Assembly: GCF_964340395.1 (NCBI RefSeq)
Contig: NC_135555.1
Location: 3,222,501-3,286,500 of the forward strand
Reading direction: 5' to 3'
DNA length: 64,000 nt
Source: Glandiceps talaboti
Lineage: Eukaryota > Hemichordata > Enteropneusta > Spengelidae
Position numbers and translations under genes: made by a program. The notes beneath the pieces were generated by a model. The model made no database searches. It worked only from the letters and a program-made list of their open reading frames with translations, and had not been told where the DNA came from. Each line of letters starts with the position of its first letter. The stretch's first letter is position 1. Below, piece after piece: positions 36,470-48,836 of the stretch.

Positions 36470-39400
36470 CAGTGCTGAAGCAGTTGGGTGTTACGTTACG
36501 TTCTCTGGTGAGCACTTTGAATTCTTTTGTTTACAAGTATCCGCCCCCGATTGTAAAACAGTCGCTAAATGTGAACAAAAACGAGACTGTCAGACCTGGC
36601 TTCATTTGTTATGCTCAAAAAGCCATAAAAACTCATTTTCACCGACCCTACTACATACAACCTCTCTGAAATACAGCTATAAAACTTTGTTTTTTAGTAG
36701 ATCTTGAATCCTTTTCCAAACAATATTGAGGCCAATCCAACTGTGTGGTTCCTAATCATTGTTTACTTACCCATAATGATTTGCCACAGTCTACAGCAAG
36801 TCTCTTATATGACAGATTGTAACTCTATTTTAGAGAGGTCGTGTGTTGCAGGGTTGGTAAACACGCATTGGCTTTAATGAGTTTCGCAAGGACAAACCAA
36901 CTCCACTTTTTTACCTTTTTGATACTTCGATTGTTGGTGTTTAATACTTTAGCCGGTCTCTTGGTGCACAAAAAGGTGTGTTGAGTTCAGTCAGGATAAA
37001 GAATACAGTCAGTTTAAACATTTACTTTGTGAACTAAATGTCTACAAAAGAGAAACCTTTAAGTGGAGTTTACATTTCGAATGTGCCCATCTAAAACTTA
37101 ACAGTGTACATGTATATGAAGGGGAGGGTGAACGAAAGGAAAAAATGGAGGAAAGGGAAAAAACTTGATAACAATGGATAACTTTATTTGACATGATTAC
37201 TGCAGCAACGAATGTCAAAACCAAACGCACATATACAGAGATTTAGTCAGAGTAAACATAACGAAAAAACAACATATATTTTATTGCCATCTATCACCGA
37301 AATATCTAAATAATTTACCCATCATGCAGCAAAAACCTCCATTTTATACACATACACATATCTATATGTTTGTGCGTCATCATAATACAAAACTACATTA
37401 TTAACACTTTTAAGTATTTGCTGTGCATATCGTTGATATTTAACCAAAGACAGGGGAGTCTTCTCCACTATCTATGATTTAACTTTACTGAGTGTGTTAT
37501 CACTGCATATGAAATTAAAGGTCATTTTATTTTTCTCAGACAATATTTACACAACAAGTACATGACTCACTGGCTTGCCTTGACGTCCTGATGACAGCTA
37601 CATATATATGTACTCATCGAACCAAACTGTAAAACAGGTACACTGTACTGACGAACACAGTGACATGATACTCGCAGTACTAACGACATACGTATTCAAT
37701 CTAACAAAGGTCCGAGGAGTCCCTAAGGCGTCTATCCAACAAGCTTCTTTGTGCCAAATTTATGATTATATTTCAACATAGTAATTTAGCTGTTGAAAAG
37801 CATATACAGTACTAAAATGACAAAAAAGGCTGACTGAAGACGAGCGATGGCCCGTACTCAAACATACAGTTGACAATAACATTGAAAATAATCGTTACAT
37901 GCCTTCAAAAACGAAAGAATTGAGAATCTGAACCAAACTGATGACACAATAGCTTGCACAAAACCGACTACTAAGACATAGCACGATAACTATTAACAGT
38001 ATGTTTAACAAAAGTTAACTCCATCAATCTAAAGTGTACTAAAACTACCAGATACTTCCAATATTTCGATAACTGAAATCCATCTTCATCTGGGAATTAA
38101 GCAATGACTCAAAAGCATTGGAACATACCATTATTTTAAAAAAAGTCTCAACAGTGTAAACAGTGTTGATTTGTTAGTGTAATGGAAATACTTTAATGAT
38201 TATGAAATAAAAATTTTATAAAATTTTGTGTTACAAATATTGACTACGTAATCAGGCGAAACTCGAGTATTGTTGACGTGAATAGTTTGTTATAAAGAAA
38301 AGCGCCAGCTATCGACAGTTAATGAAAAGTAAAAATTAAGATAATATCATATGTGAATCGCATTACCATCAACATATTTTGTTAGTTTTCCATATTACAT
38401 GACTATAATAACATTATTGAATTGCAGCTTTATATTTCATAAACAGAAATAGTTTACACGTTCTGATGTTTTATGATATGAATCATCTTAAAAAATCTCA
38501 TGTTGCTGTGATGCAAGCTTTATCACATCTTGATGTAACAATTTAATGCAGTACATACAATACAAATAAACACAAACTCTCGTCTACACTACGAATTCAT
38601 AAAATGTGTAAAAGTAAACCTTTTAGATTTATAGCGACAGCAATAAGATTGTAGCGTTTGCTATTTGTTTAGAAGATAAACCTCTTTTGAAGCAAGTCCG
38701 TAATTTAGGGTATTATGCATTTGATGTCAACCCAGAGCATACATCAAACTATAACTTTCACAACTTAGATCATTCGTGGAACAAACTTGACCATATAATA
38801 TGTCAGTATCATATTTAGCCACCAAGAAAAGCATTTACCATGCAACAGTTCAGGTCATGAATTACTTGGAAAGGTACAGATTACATCATCCGAGCCATGA
38901 AAGCTTCAACCCGCAACTAGCGAAAAAATACCGGTGCGATTACTTGCTCGCTTGTGGTAAGCAGCAAGTTTCATGCAAAGACATAAAAATTAATGTATTT
39001 AGTGCCGGTAACTCATCAAAGCATAAATACCACAGGAGCTTGGAACCCATAACTCTGTTTACTGATAGATCATTACGTATTATAACACTGGGTACGACAT
39101 GTTACTGTTACATTTTTAACTTCCACAGATACAAATAAATTGATAAAAGCATATCGTGGACCCACTACAAAAGCACCCGCACTTGTTTTTGTATAAGTTG
39201 TATGTTTTTACCTACTTTGTCTTTGTGTGAAGTCCTTCCCTGGCTCACTTCATTCAAGCAAACACACTGCTGGGTTTTTGTTGCGGGTGTTATCAACTAC
39301 AATCATGATGAAAGTCATTAATACAAAAGAGTGCCAGTTGCAATTAACAATAATCAACTGTTTTTTGTACAGAGCTAAAATTTATATCGTGAAATTTCCA

Positions 39401-39600
39401 TTCCTTCTAACAATGGTTCTGTTTTTGATATTTTTAAAAATCAAAGCTACCGCATTGTGTTTTGATCTTTCAAAAGCTGATCTTAGTTAAGACTCAACCG
39501 TTGACGGCGTTTAGTACTTTCAGCGGAAAAAAACTCAGTTTATTTCATTATTCCTATATTCTGATTTATGCTAATATAGTGGTAACATTTCTAGTGTTCA
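36470..39600. other. No gene seen
   Basis: AT-rich intergenic DNA up to the 3' end of receptor B. A 112-codon plus-strand frame at 38800 lacks supporting signals. Confidence 0.45.
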
Positions 39601-39612
39601 AAATATTTATCC

Positions 39613-39618
39613 TTTATT
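39613..39618 (-). promoter_or_regulatory. Candidate poly(A) signal of receptor B
   Basis: TTTATT on the plus strand reads AATAAA on the coding strand about 106 nt past the receptor B stop. Distance and sequence suit a poly(A) signal, but AT-rich DNA yields such hexamers by chance. No AATAAA was found in the first 200 nt below the receptor A stop, only TATAAA variants near 10762 and 10812. Confidence 0.35.
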
Positions 39619-39723
39619 TTATGTTATCTAGAATATGATGTTACTCAAAAGGGCCATTATTATAAAGTCTCTATATTATTATTATTTACACGCCTAAATA
39701 CTTTTCTGTCCTATCAGTGTTGT

Positions 39724-40118
39724 TCACCACTCGTGGATAGTTGTTCGTGCAATGTATGCCACGAAGAAATATGCCGCTGTTGTCACTGTCAAAATTACAT
39801 ACACCCAGAGGAAAAGTCTATTGGTCACTATGGCGACCTGTTTCCATTCCTTACTCACATCATCTTCGTGCTCTTCTTCCATCTTTTGTTCAACTAGGCG
39901 TTTCATACTTGATGAAATGTTTTTCAGTTCTTTGAGTAGGAGATGGGTTCCTTGATCTACCTGGTTATGACGCCACACCTGGTCTTCATTGTGTTCCCTC
40001 TCTCCAGAACCGACCCTTTTCATTTCATATTTTTGATTTTCATATAGTGAGCCGTTTCTAGGTTGGGTCTTCTTTATTGTTGCATAGCCAGATGACTGAG
40101 TATAAGTCTTGCAGTCAC
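39724..40118 (-). CDS. Receptor B exon 8: MA helix, M4 and stop
   Basis: Begins after TGACATTTAG. It encodes a variable hydrophilic stretch, an amphipathic helix (LLLKELKNISSSMKRLVEQK), VSKEWKQVAIVTNRLFLWVY continuing into M4 (about 459-481), and a tail ending TTIHEW. Closely parallel to receptor A exon 8. Confidence 0.94.
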
Positions 40119-43100
40119 CTAAATGTCAGGAAAACGTGGAAAGTCGAAGTAAACAAGATGAAACAGTTGCAATTGTTTTAAACACTTAGGGGCTTGGCAT
40201 AATAATGTGATTAAAATAGTACATTTCATTTAATAAGTAGCATTAGTATTTGATAACATATTCTCCTAGGAATTCTACTTTATGATTTCAATAGTAGATT
40301 AACCTTTTACATAATACATCCGGGAGATTTATTATCATTATAATGTTAAAGTGGAAGTCGTTAAAAAAACTTATGAAACTGCAATTGCATACTTCTATAA
40401 ATATCGATAGAAATAAAGATAGATTATGTGTTGTCGAATCATGAATGTCGAATGAGGGTGTTCATGTCACATATTGTTCTGGAACGTGATGGATGATTGT
40501 TAATTGTTATTAGGTGAATTGGTGTTGTTACTTCATTAAGTGCCCACTTTTAATTTACCAGTTGTATAGTTAACGACATGCTGCTAATTTGGTTGCTGTA
40601 AGCGCTATTGAAATAACTAGGTTTTGCAGTGTTCAAATCAAACACTAGTGGGATGTAGATATGCAATGAAATTAAGAATTTTATAGAAATGTATTATATA
40701 TAAACTTTGATTGAAGAAATTGATGAAACAAACATCACGTAATCTATACTAATATATAACAACTGTCGCAAAGAAAAATAATATGGAAATACAAAATGAA
40801 ATTACGTTTTGAAATACCATAATTAATAACCCTGTATACGTTCAAATATAAAATTGTCCTGCAATATGCGTAATCCGTACCTGGGATAACATGTACAAAT
40901 CTGCCTTCCATACACAGTACTTTGACTAGGTAACCAAGAATCCATTTTCTGATCCATGCTGGTACCTCTTTATGACCTGGTCCAATATGCCAGATACGTA
41001 GCACATATATTGTCATAATTGTTGAAACTGTGACGAGTACCATTGAAAATATGTTGTACTGTGCTGTTAACAAAATTACAATGTAGCTGATTAGAGCAAC
41101 CACAGTGAATGTGTTATATGTCTTGTGTATTGACATTTTGTGTTGTGTTGTGCTGTGATGTGATGTGATGTGATATGTTAACAGTGTTGTGCTGTGTTGT
41201 GTTGTGTTGTGTTGTGTTGTGTTGTGTTGTGTTGTGTTGTGTTGTGATGTGATGTGATGTGATGTGATGTGATGTGATGTGCTGTGCTGTGATGTTATGT
41301 GATATATTAACAGTGTTGTGTTGTGATGTGATGTGATGTGATGTGTTAACAGTGTTGTGTTGTGTTGTGTTGTGTTGTGTTGCATTGTGATGTGATGTGA
41401 TGTGATGTGATGCTATGTGATGTGTTAACAGTGTTGTGTTGTGTTGTGTTGTGTTGTGTTGTGATGTGATGTGATGTGATGTGATGTGATGTGTTGTGAT
41501 GTGTTGTGATGTGCGCTGTGATGTGATGTGATTTGTTGTGTTAACAGTGTTGTGTTGTGTTGTGTTGTGTTGTGTTGTGTTACGTTACGTTGCGTTGCGT
41601 TGCGTTGCGTTGCGTTGCGTTTTGCTGTGCAGTGATATTAATGTAACATATTTCTTCATGAAGAATTTAATGAAACAAGTCTATCTTACATATGTATGAC
41701 AGGGTTCAAACTGAGAGTCGGTCAACTCAAATGTATGTGGCATGTACCATCTGGTCAAAATATTCATCATGGCTTGGCAGATCGATCAATTGAATTACAA
41801 AAGTATAACGTACAAGCTTAGTAGATCTTATATGATTTACAGAGACAATAACGACAAGCAATATTGGACCTCTGCCTTTAACTGAAAGTGTATGGAAATT
41901 AAAATTAAGCTCACCAATTAAGGGAACCTTGGAAGACGTTGGGGGCATCAGAGAACTTGATAACCCAAGAAACAAAGACATTGACAGAAGAATTGTCACA
42001 TTAAGGCTGACCTGTAACAAAACAGTGATGGTAAAATTATATTAAATTCATCAGTCATATTCTGAAGGTCTATTAAAATTGCCTTCTATAGCCTACACGC
42101 ATCAAAAAAACTCGTATTCTATATTTTAGACAATGATCATTTGTGAGCACAAAATGCAAAAAAACAGACATTGTAACTAGCAATATACTTAGTTAGAAGA
42201 GGTGTTGAATTTGATGCATTAGACACCATGTATTGTTTCCTTATTCCCATATTTACCAGTACAACTGATAAGTATATGCTGGTAAGTACTGGAATACAAG
42301 TGTTGTAGATTATTCAGCCATATAACCTTTCTCCTCCCATGTTTCTTTGATTTCAATTTCCTATAAATCGTTGTCTGTTTTTCCACAACCCTACTATCAT
42401 ATTATATAGTCAATAGAGTCTGTTTTTTTCTTTCAAATATGAGTAAAATAGACAAATGAGACAAAAACGAAAAAAAAAACATTTTATCGAATTATCACTA
42501 TTTTGAATCGAAGTAAAGACTAAAACTAAAAGTTCATTTCATCCAAATCAAGATTGAAAGAAAGTAACTCCAACCCACAAACAACAACAACAAATTAAAT
42601 CTTTTGTCAACAAGTAAACACGCTGTAGATTTAAAGTTATTCTAATGTAATCATATCATTATTGTAGAGTATGATACCGTGATAAATGTGTGAACATTGC
42701 CACGTCTCTATTATTTGTTAATCATCCTTGTCGCCACGTGTAGTTACAGGGAACATCAGAACATCGCTCGCTATCGCAATCATCATTGCAATCTGCGTAT
42801 GTGCATTTCGGAAATTAAAAGAATTAAATGCCAAGAAGAGTATATTAAGTACCTTCTCTCCCGAGTCTGGTGGTAAAATGAATCCAAATAAAGTGATAGA
42901 AAATATGATCAAACACGGAATGATCATATTGAGGATATAATACAGTGGTTGCCTCCATAAATGCATTTTGACGACAATAACTGTGAATTCGCCGGCTTCA
43001 AAGTCATTTGCTTTCCTCTCCAGAGTAACATTCTCCACAATAAATTCTCCTACATTAATATCAGGATTCAAATGGATTTTTTCTTCGATCATCACGTGCA

Positions 43101-46100
43101 TATTGATATATTCTGAAGACATAATCCAGGGGCCAAACTCCATAGTGCACTCCTGTTCATCCCAGGGGAAGAAGAAAAAGTCTATTTTGCAGAAGCTTTG
43201 GAGAACAACCAGAGCATCCCAATAAACCTTTCCTTCAGAATGGATACTGACCGTTGTGTCTACCATGAAAGATTCAGAGCCAGCACTGGAATGATAATGA
43301 AAAAAACACTACTTAGACTAGTCGGGAAATGTAGGAAAATATTTCATCAATGTAAGCGTACTTCAAGGAAACAGTTCAGTGATTTCACCCTCTCAATATA
43401 GAAACTTTCGCTTACATAGGATTATATGAAAGGCGGCTATGGATGGCAGCTGTCATTAGCGAGTTTTTGCTGTGACAGATTTTGTAAACGTTTCACTAAA
43501 CGAATCCGGGTGGTGGGTAGCCCACACAAAATTGTTAGATTATTAAAGATCACAAGAAAGAGTTGCATTGTGATTACAAACAAACAAACAAACGGCTTTT
43601 ACAGAATTCGGTCATGAAGGTCAGGGGCTTCAAGCAAAATGAACGTGTTACAAGGGCCAAAATCCGACCCAAATAACAATGCAACATCGGCTAGACTATA
43701 CACTGATCTGTATTCTCGTACGTAGGAAAATTGAACAAAAAACACAACACGAATAAAGGTATCACTGGTGTTACTGTCCAAAGTTTGTAATAAAACGACT
43801 CAAAATTCACTAGAGTGTTACATCTGTATGCAATATATGACGTCCATCTCACTTCACTGTTAGTTAAAAAAATAAAAACATAACACTAACTGTGACTTGT
43901 AGACGTGGAAGTAAACACTTACTTGTTCCACAATTCTAAAGTGGGAGTCCAAACACGTTGAGATGAAACCCAAAGCGTTTTGATGCTATCGTGTTCATCT
44001 GGATTCCAAACAAAGTGTTCATCAGTCCAAAACTGTAATGCATAACGAAGATATCAACGTGACGGGCACGGTTCACATGAGATGATGTAATGAGTTTCAA
44101 GAGAAACATACTGCTAAATGCGAAATTTACACATCGAGAAATTAACGAAAGCAAATAATCCGTCAGACTAATTAATTATAATCTACTAGACAAATTCAAT
44201 TGATAGCTTTGATTACATTCATGATAATATAATGACGAAAGTACATCTTCGAAAATAGCGATTGATTAAACCACTTGGTGTTTAGAAGTGAAGGATCCAA
44301 ATTATTTAAGATCATTAAGGTGGACTATTCCTCGGGGGACAAATTGCTCTGAAGCTAAATATTCTTCAATTCTCTCCAAACTTTGTAAAGTATTACTTGA
44401 ATGTTTGCTTAGTGCAGACAGGACGAGACTTACCATTTTGATACCAGCAGCAGTCGTCAAAATCTGTTTTCTCTCATCCTGTGGTGATAAAATACACACA
44501 TGTATATGTAATGTTGAAGTGACGCTATAATTGATAGAAAACGTTGCATTTTTTGCCATCATAATATTACATATATAAATGAGACGAACCTGTAAGATAA
44601 AGTTGTATAGTCCCGCCCTCACCGGTCGGAGGTAATAGCTGGTACGGAGACACAACGTATTGTATCGCATGTACTACTATTAGACTGGCTATATTTCATT
44701 TGGCAATTCAAGCTAGGACTTTGTATTCATTATCTGCAGGTCAGGTTGCTTTGCATCGCTAATGTCACAGATGGCAGAAGAGCAGAAGTCAATTTTGCCA
44801 TATTCATAACTGTTGGAAAAGATATCGTTTCAGGGATAATTTTAATATTAACACCTTATCCATTTTGGGTTTTTATTTTCTAATATTTTTTGATATTTTG
44901 CTGATATCCAAATCCAACAATTCCAAAACCTTGGATAACAGTTATCGTTTTGCTGTATTTTCACTTGTAAAGTGTTTGAAAAGAGATAACCAAAGCTTGA
45001 AGATTATTATGTAAAACTTAAGCACATTTGGTAAGAAAATAAAACTCAAAATAGACCAGAAGGTGTTTATACACCATTTCGGATTCCATTACAATTTAGC
45101 CATGACATGAACTCTAATTTTTAAAGAAGGTTAAAAATGCCAGTTTAGAACTAATTATAGACCGGATGGAAGGACAATTTCGTGGTCACATTTCTGATAT
45201 GTCATTAACATTCCACCATTTATCAACATCATTGATATTTGCATCGCACAACGTTATTTAGGGCACTTATTATATTTCACCTATACGTTTAATATTTTTA
45301 TCAACGATTCATATTTATCTATAATGTGTAATAAATTGATATAATGAATATCATATTGATACATTAGATGATGTACGTGAAATAACTTTACTATTGATTG
45401 ACAAACAACACGCATGCGTAATATGGTCGACTGAATGTTTTACCTACAAATGCATCTGAATGTTCCATATGATGAAATAATAATATGATGCAAAAGGAGG
45501 TAAAATTTATTTACAATTTGCAGATACCATGACGGGTTCTCATTAATCTAAATGTCCACAAACTCCTACATTATATACCATCTAGCTGCATTTGTACTTG
45601 ATTTACGAATATTGGCTAATTTCGGTATGTTTATATATTTAACAATTATTGAGATAATGATAACGTTTGACAGTCTTGTCTTGAAAACATACTACTGGTT
45701 AAAGTTTCCTAAATACATTGACTCATTATATGGTAATTGCAAGGTAAGCATTTATATTTATATTTGGTTAGAATTATACAGGCAAACATTACCATCTATT
45801 GATATGTTGATAACCTACCTAGTTTAATAACTATGTAAATGGAACATATGCAAATTAGAACGTGAAATTTGAACTGTGGTGGCCTATAAGTACTAGCTGA
45901 CCTTCGCAGTCTGTTATTGACAGCGTTATTATTACACTAGCAATTTATAATTGTAAAGCGCTTAAGCAATCTTGCCCATTAGCGTTTTTAAGTCAAATCG
46001 TAAAACATACCTTTTTATTTGAATGACTGTTTTATTACTGGCAGATTCCTCCATTGTGTTTACGTCTTTTTTATTGCCCTTTTTGTCGTAGCATTGTAAG

Positions 46101-46150
46101 GTGCTTTGAGATGTTTTTATATGGAAAGCGTTCACTTTTTAAGAAATAAA

Positions 46151-46189
<39 letters not shown>

Positions 46190-48332
46190 GGAAACGCTAT
46201 ATAAAATTACGTACAAACTGACATTATTAGTATATATCTGATGGTTACCGTTTTGCACTTACATCACACAGCCATGTTTAATTCAGTTCATGCTTAGGTG
46301 TGTGTCTTTTTCTCATCAACCGTATTTAAATGTAAAATGTTGCATTTTATTATAACGCATTACTATTACTATAGAAAATAAATGATCAACTATGATGGAC
46401 ATCCTATTACGATTTTATTATCTTCATTCTCGGTAGGCGTTTCACTTAGGAAATTTCCTTGAAAGATTACAGATAACGAAAATACCATAACATATTGATA
46501 AATAGCTGGATAATTCATGTTGTTATATTGGCTTAGAACGATGATTAACCATATCCCCAGGTGTTTGATAATGTATTAAGTGTTCCTCATATAGGATTAA
46601 TAACAATAATAGTAATATTTATCGTAGTAATAATGTGACTTCTTGTATAGCACTTGTCAACACATTTCTCAGAGCGCTTTACAATTAGTATCCCTGGTGT
46701 AGACCACAACGGTCTGTTTTAATGTCTTTAACTTCCTGGGGAGCATACAATCCTACAGCTGCAACCATTAAGGCGAATGATATTTAAAGTCCTCTGAGGT
46801 CCCTAATTATACAGCTGGCCATGGGTTGACTTATTATTCAAATCTTGCCCAATACAACAGCCATTCAGAAACAAATGGCAGCAGCGAGGCTCGAACCTTC
46901 AACCTGCAGATATAATGTTTTCTATGATATATCTACATGTACCGAATGTATTGACATCCGTCAACAGCCGTCGGATAAACTAAACTGATCTACTCACCAA
47001 GTCTATTAATTGTTTTAACCAAAATGCAAAATAAACATCAGTTGCAGACGACACATTCTTGACCGGCCTAATACTTTCATCATAATCTGGTCCAAGGGTA
47101 ACATTCAGCAACTTTTTCTGCGTCTGCAGCCCACCAGCTTCTAAAATTAAGAAATACATGTATGTAATATATTATTAAGTGCAAATCTGCAGATAGTTAT
47201 ATGATGGGTACATGCCCAATTGATAGATTTGACCGGACACGTTTGCGGTAAACGTCTGTCATTTTGACCAAGACATAGCCCGGGACAACTGATGCTAACC
47301 CTAAAAGTATCAAGTTAAATCAATTACATGGGGAAAGGAACCATACTGTAACAATATTATACTTTGAATTCGACAATTTTTTAGGTTTGCCCCAGAAGAT
47401 CGCTATTATTATCTACATGATTGTCTGTTACATAAGATGTACACTATCTTTACACACTTTTACTGTAGAACAGGTGCCCACTAATACAAAGTCCTGAGCA
47501 TGCTGTGTGTGTTTATGAGTTGACTGACAGTGGCATCGCAAAGGTTAATCCTACCACCTTTGTATATAAACAAATATCCACCTGGTAGAATGTGGATTAA
47601 CAAGATTGCTGACATTTTCATTGAAATGTTTAAAACTGCTGATGGTTACATTTATGTTTAAAGAGCTTGCAAACAGTTTCATAGTGTAAGTACTGTCCTA
47701 GATCCTGTATTAGGAAACTGCTGATGGTTAGATTTATGTTTAAAGGGCTTGCGGACAGTTTCATTGTGTAAATACTATCCTGTTAACTAGAAAGTGTCCC
47801 GTTAAATGGCTGAAAATATGGGGATGAGGCGGAGAATTTCACTGTACATAATACATTTTGCGCCATTTTTGTATCTGATACATTGTACAGCTTTAAACAG
47901 AACTCTTTAGCAATATATAAGGGATTATAAGTCATGTAGTGAACCTATTGCCACTTCAAACGTATAATTTACTTTTTCTTCTTTCCTTCCATTATTAGAT
48001 ATCGTTAACTGAAATTAGACAATCAAGTCATATGTACTAATAAAAGTTTTGGACGTCTAGATGTGAAACTAGTCAGACATACGTCCACCGTTTTTGTACT
48101 GAATAAGTATATACAGTTTGGGGTTATAGTTTTTGGATGTGTTGTGGGGGTTAGTTTTATTGCTATAGCTACGTAATTACCTGTCAAAACAACTGCAATA
48201 TATTATAGTGAAGGTGTTTTCAACTAAAAACGAGGTAATGACTGTACGAAAGCAGGCGTCAATGTACTTACTGTCTAACAAGGCTCCAACGGTCAGAAAC
48301 GTCGTTAGTAGAATAACACTCATTGCAGTCAT
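39724..48332 (-). CDS. Receptor B: nicotinic-type Cys-loop channel subunit (8 exons)
   Basis: Paralogue of receptor A. Exons in transcript order: 48332-48272, 47140-46998, 44478-44434, 44032-43923, 43285-42853, 42011-41915, 41063-40881, 40118-39724. They total 1467 nt, one frame of 488 residues plus stop, with intron phases identical to receptor A. Seen: signal peptide, ligand-binding domain with Cys152-Cys166, M1, Gly-Glu-Lys before M2 (262-264), a full 32-residue M2/M2-M3 exon with Leu at 9', M3, an amphipathic helix, and M4 (about 459-481). The Gly-Glu-Lys motif predicts cation selectivity. Trp173 keeps the loop B tryptophan. Loop C lacks the vicinal cysteines, loop D lacks its tryptophan, and loop A has Trp for Tyr. 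So this is nicotinic-like in fold but probably not a classical alpha subunit; the ligand cannot be named. Confidence 0.93.
40881..41063 (-). CDS. Receptor B exon 7: M3 and start of cytoplasmic loop
   Basis: Lies between TTTGTTAACAG and GTACGG. It encodes QYNIFSMVLVTVSTIMTIYV (M3), then LRIWHIGPG, VPAWIRKWIL and VLCMEGRFVHVIP. This follows the family order FxMxLVT...V...W(V/I)R...LCM. A long pentanucleotide array starts about 70 nt upstream of its acceptor. Confidence 0.93.
41133..41625. repeat. Pentanucleotide array in receptor B intron 6
   Basis: Blocks of (TGTGT)n, (TGTGA)n and finally (TGCGT)n alternate, with a recurring TGTTAACAGTG separator (five times). About 490 bp, ending about 70 nt from the exon 7 acceptor. 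Confidence 0.93.
41915..42011 (-). CDS. Receptor B exon 6: M2 pore helix
   Basis: 97 nt between TTGTTACAG and GTGAGC. It encodes VSLNVTILLSMSLFLGLSSS and then LMPPTSSKVPLI. Leu 9' is kept, and Ser replaces the acidic residue usual at 20'. Length matches the canonical 32 codons, which makes the 4-codon loss in receptor A stand out. Residues 265-296. Confidence 0.95.
42853..43285 (-). CDS. Receptor B exon 5: Cys-loop through M1
   Basis: Begins after ATCATTCCAG and ends GGAGAGAAG before GTACTT. It contains FMVDTTVSIHSEG, the Cys-loop CKIDFFFFPWDEQEC (152-166), EFGPW with loop B Trp173, a sequon in ENVTLE, M1 (LYYILNMIIPCLIIFSITLF) and PPDSGEK. No vicinal cysteines. The frame stays open for about 44 more codons past the donor, into the intron. 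Confidence 0.95.
43923..44032 (-). CDS. Receptor B exon 4: 110-nt loop A exon
   Basis: 110 nt between GCATTACAG and GTAAGTG. It encodes FWTDEHFVWNPDEHDSIKTL and then WVSSQRVWTPTLELWN. The WTDxxxxW and VWTPxxxLxN spacing is that of nicotinic subunits. The loop A Tyr is Trp. The donor is an excellent match. Confidence 0.93.
44434..44478 (-). CDS. Receptor B exon 3: 45-nt conserved mini-exon
   Basis: 15 codons (DERKQILTTAAGIKM) between ATCACCACAG and GTAAGT. Same length, phase and motif as receptor A exon 3. The loop D Trp position is replaced in both. Confidence 0.92.
44850..45067. mobile_element. MITE copy 2, in receptor B intron 2
   Basis: Same family as 7799-8011 but in reverse orientation. 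It shares ACACCTT ends, the GGGTTTTTATTTT subterminal block, and the core features CTTGTAAAGTG and TTTGGTAAGAAAATAAAA. Confidence 0.7.
46074..46190 (+). repeat. SINE/LINE-like tail with (ATT)n
   Basis: TTGTAAGGTGCTTTGAGATG followed by a GGAAAGCG motif and about 13 ATT units. This resembles the 3' tails of invertebrate short interspersed elements. Lies in receptor B intron 2. Confidence 0.45.
46625..46925. repeat. Decayed interspersed repeat
   Basis: Contains GCGCTTTACAATTAGTATCC and GCAGCGAGGCTCGAACCTTC, motifs typical of a widespread class of short non-coding repeats in marine invertebrates. No coding capacity. Family assignment is from recollection, not search. Confidence 0.4.
46998..47140 (-). 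CDS. Receptor B exon 2: start of ligand-binding domain
   Basis: Lies between TTAATTTTAG and GTGAGT. It encodes LQTQKKLLNVTLGPDYDESI, then RPVKNVSSATDVYFAFWLKQ and LIDL, the N-terminal helix and first strand of the family. Sequons lie at Asn33 and Asn49. It is too short and split to stand out as a long frame, but the homology is clear. Residues 22-68. Confidence 0.92.
47633..47781 (+). repeat. 67-bp direct duplication in receptor B intron 1
   Basis: Copies at 47633-47699 and 47715-47781 start AAACTGCTGATGGTTA and differ at about eight positions. Confidence 0.9.
48272..48332 (-). CDS. Receptor B exon 1: start and signal peptide
   Basis: ATG at 48332 (a second at 48323) begins MTAMSVILLTTFLTVGALLD, a textbook signal peptide. 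It ends GACA before GTAAGTAC, a strong donor, one base into a Lys codon completed by exon 2. Position -3 from the ATG is A. Confidence 0.85.
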
Positions 48333-48836
48333 TCTGAATATGCTTGGTGTCGACAACAAAAATCTAGAAACAACAATTGGAAAAAGAAAAGTATTTATCC
48401 AAATCTTTCTGATATACGGTTATAAATTTTCAATTGCACTAGTAGACCTGTAATTATATAAAACACCACACGTACACGAAATGAGATGGATGAATAAAAA
48501 GGTAACAAATGTACCACAACCTACTTATATATTCATAGTCAGAGGAGTCGATGGCAAGTCTTTCAAGGTGTAACACACTTAAATAATACAATATCCCAGC
48601 TTTCTTTATCCTTTAGGAACAACGACTCTAGTATACGTGGTATATTATTTGTACATAATTTTACATGAAATGTTTAACCAGACGAATGTAGTTATCTGGT
48701 ATAATTAACTTTCTACACTCCTCTAGACTCAATTGTGTACTACTATTCAAAATAGAGGAACCGACTGTACTTAGATTTTACTTGTTTGAACAATTGTACA
48801 TAACAATTTTGTTAGCTTCGCTGAGCGGAGCCTAAT

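Noticed and set aside
41100-41385. N-terminal extension of the M3 exon with many His-Asn-Thr residues
   Set aside because: It is intron sequence made of the pentanucleotide array. The acceptor at 41064 gives the correct phase and homology.
42728-43401. Plus-strand frames across receptor B exon 5
   Set aside because: Antisense shadows of a strongly supported exon.
45552-45827. 91-codon plus-strand hydrophobic frame
   Set aside because: Lies antisense in receptor B intron 2, made of Ile/Leu/Tyr codons expected of AT-rich DNA. No supporting signals.
46880-46905. tRNA B-box-like GGCTCGAACC
   Set aside because: It is part of an interspersed repeat. No matching A box or cloverleaf was found around it.
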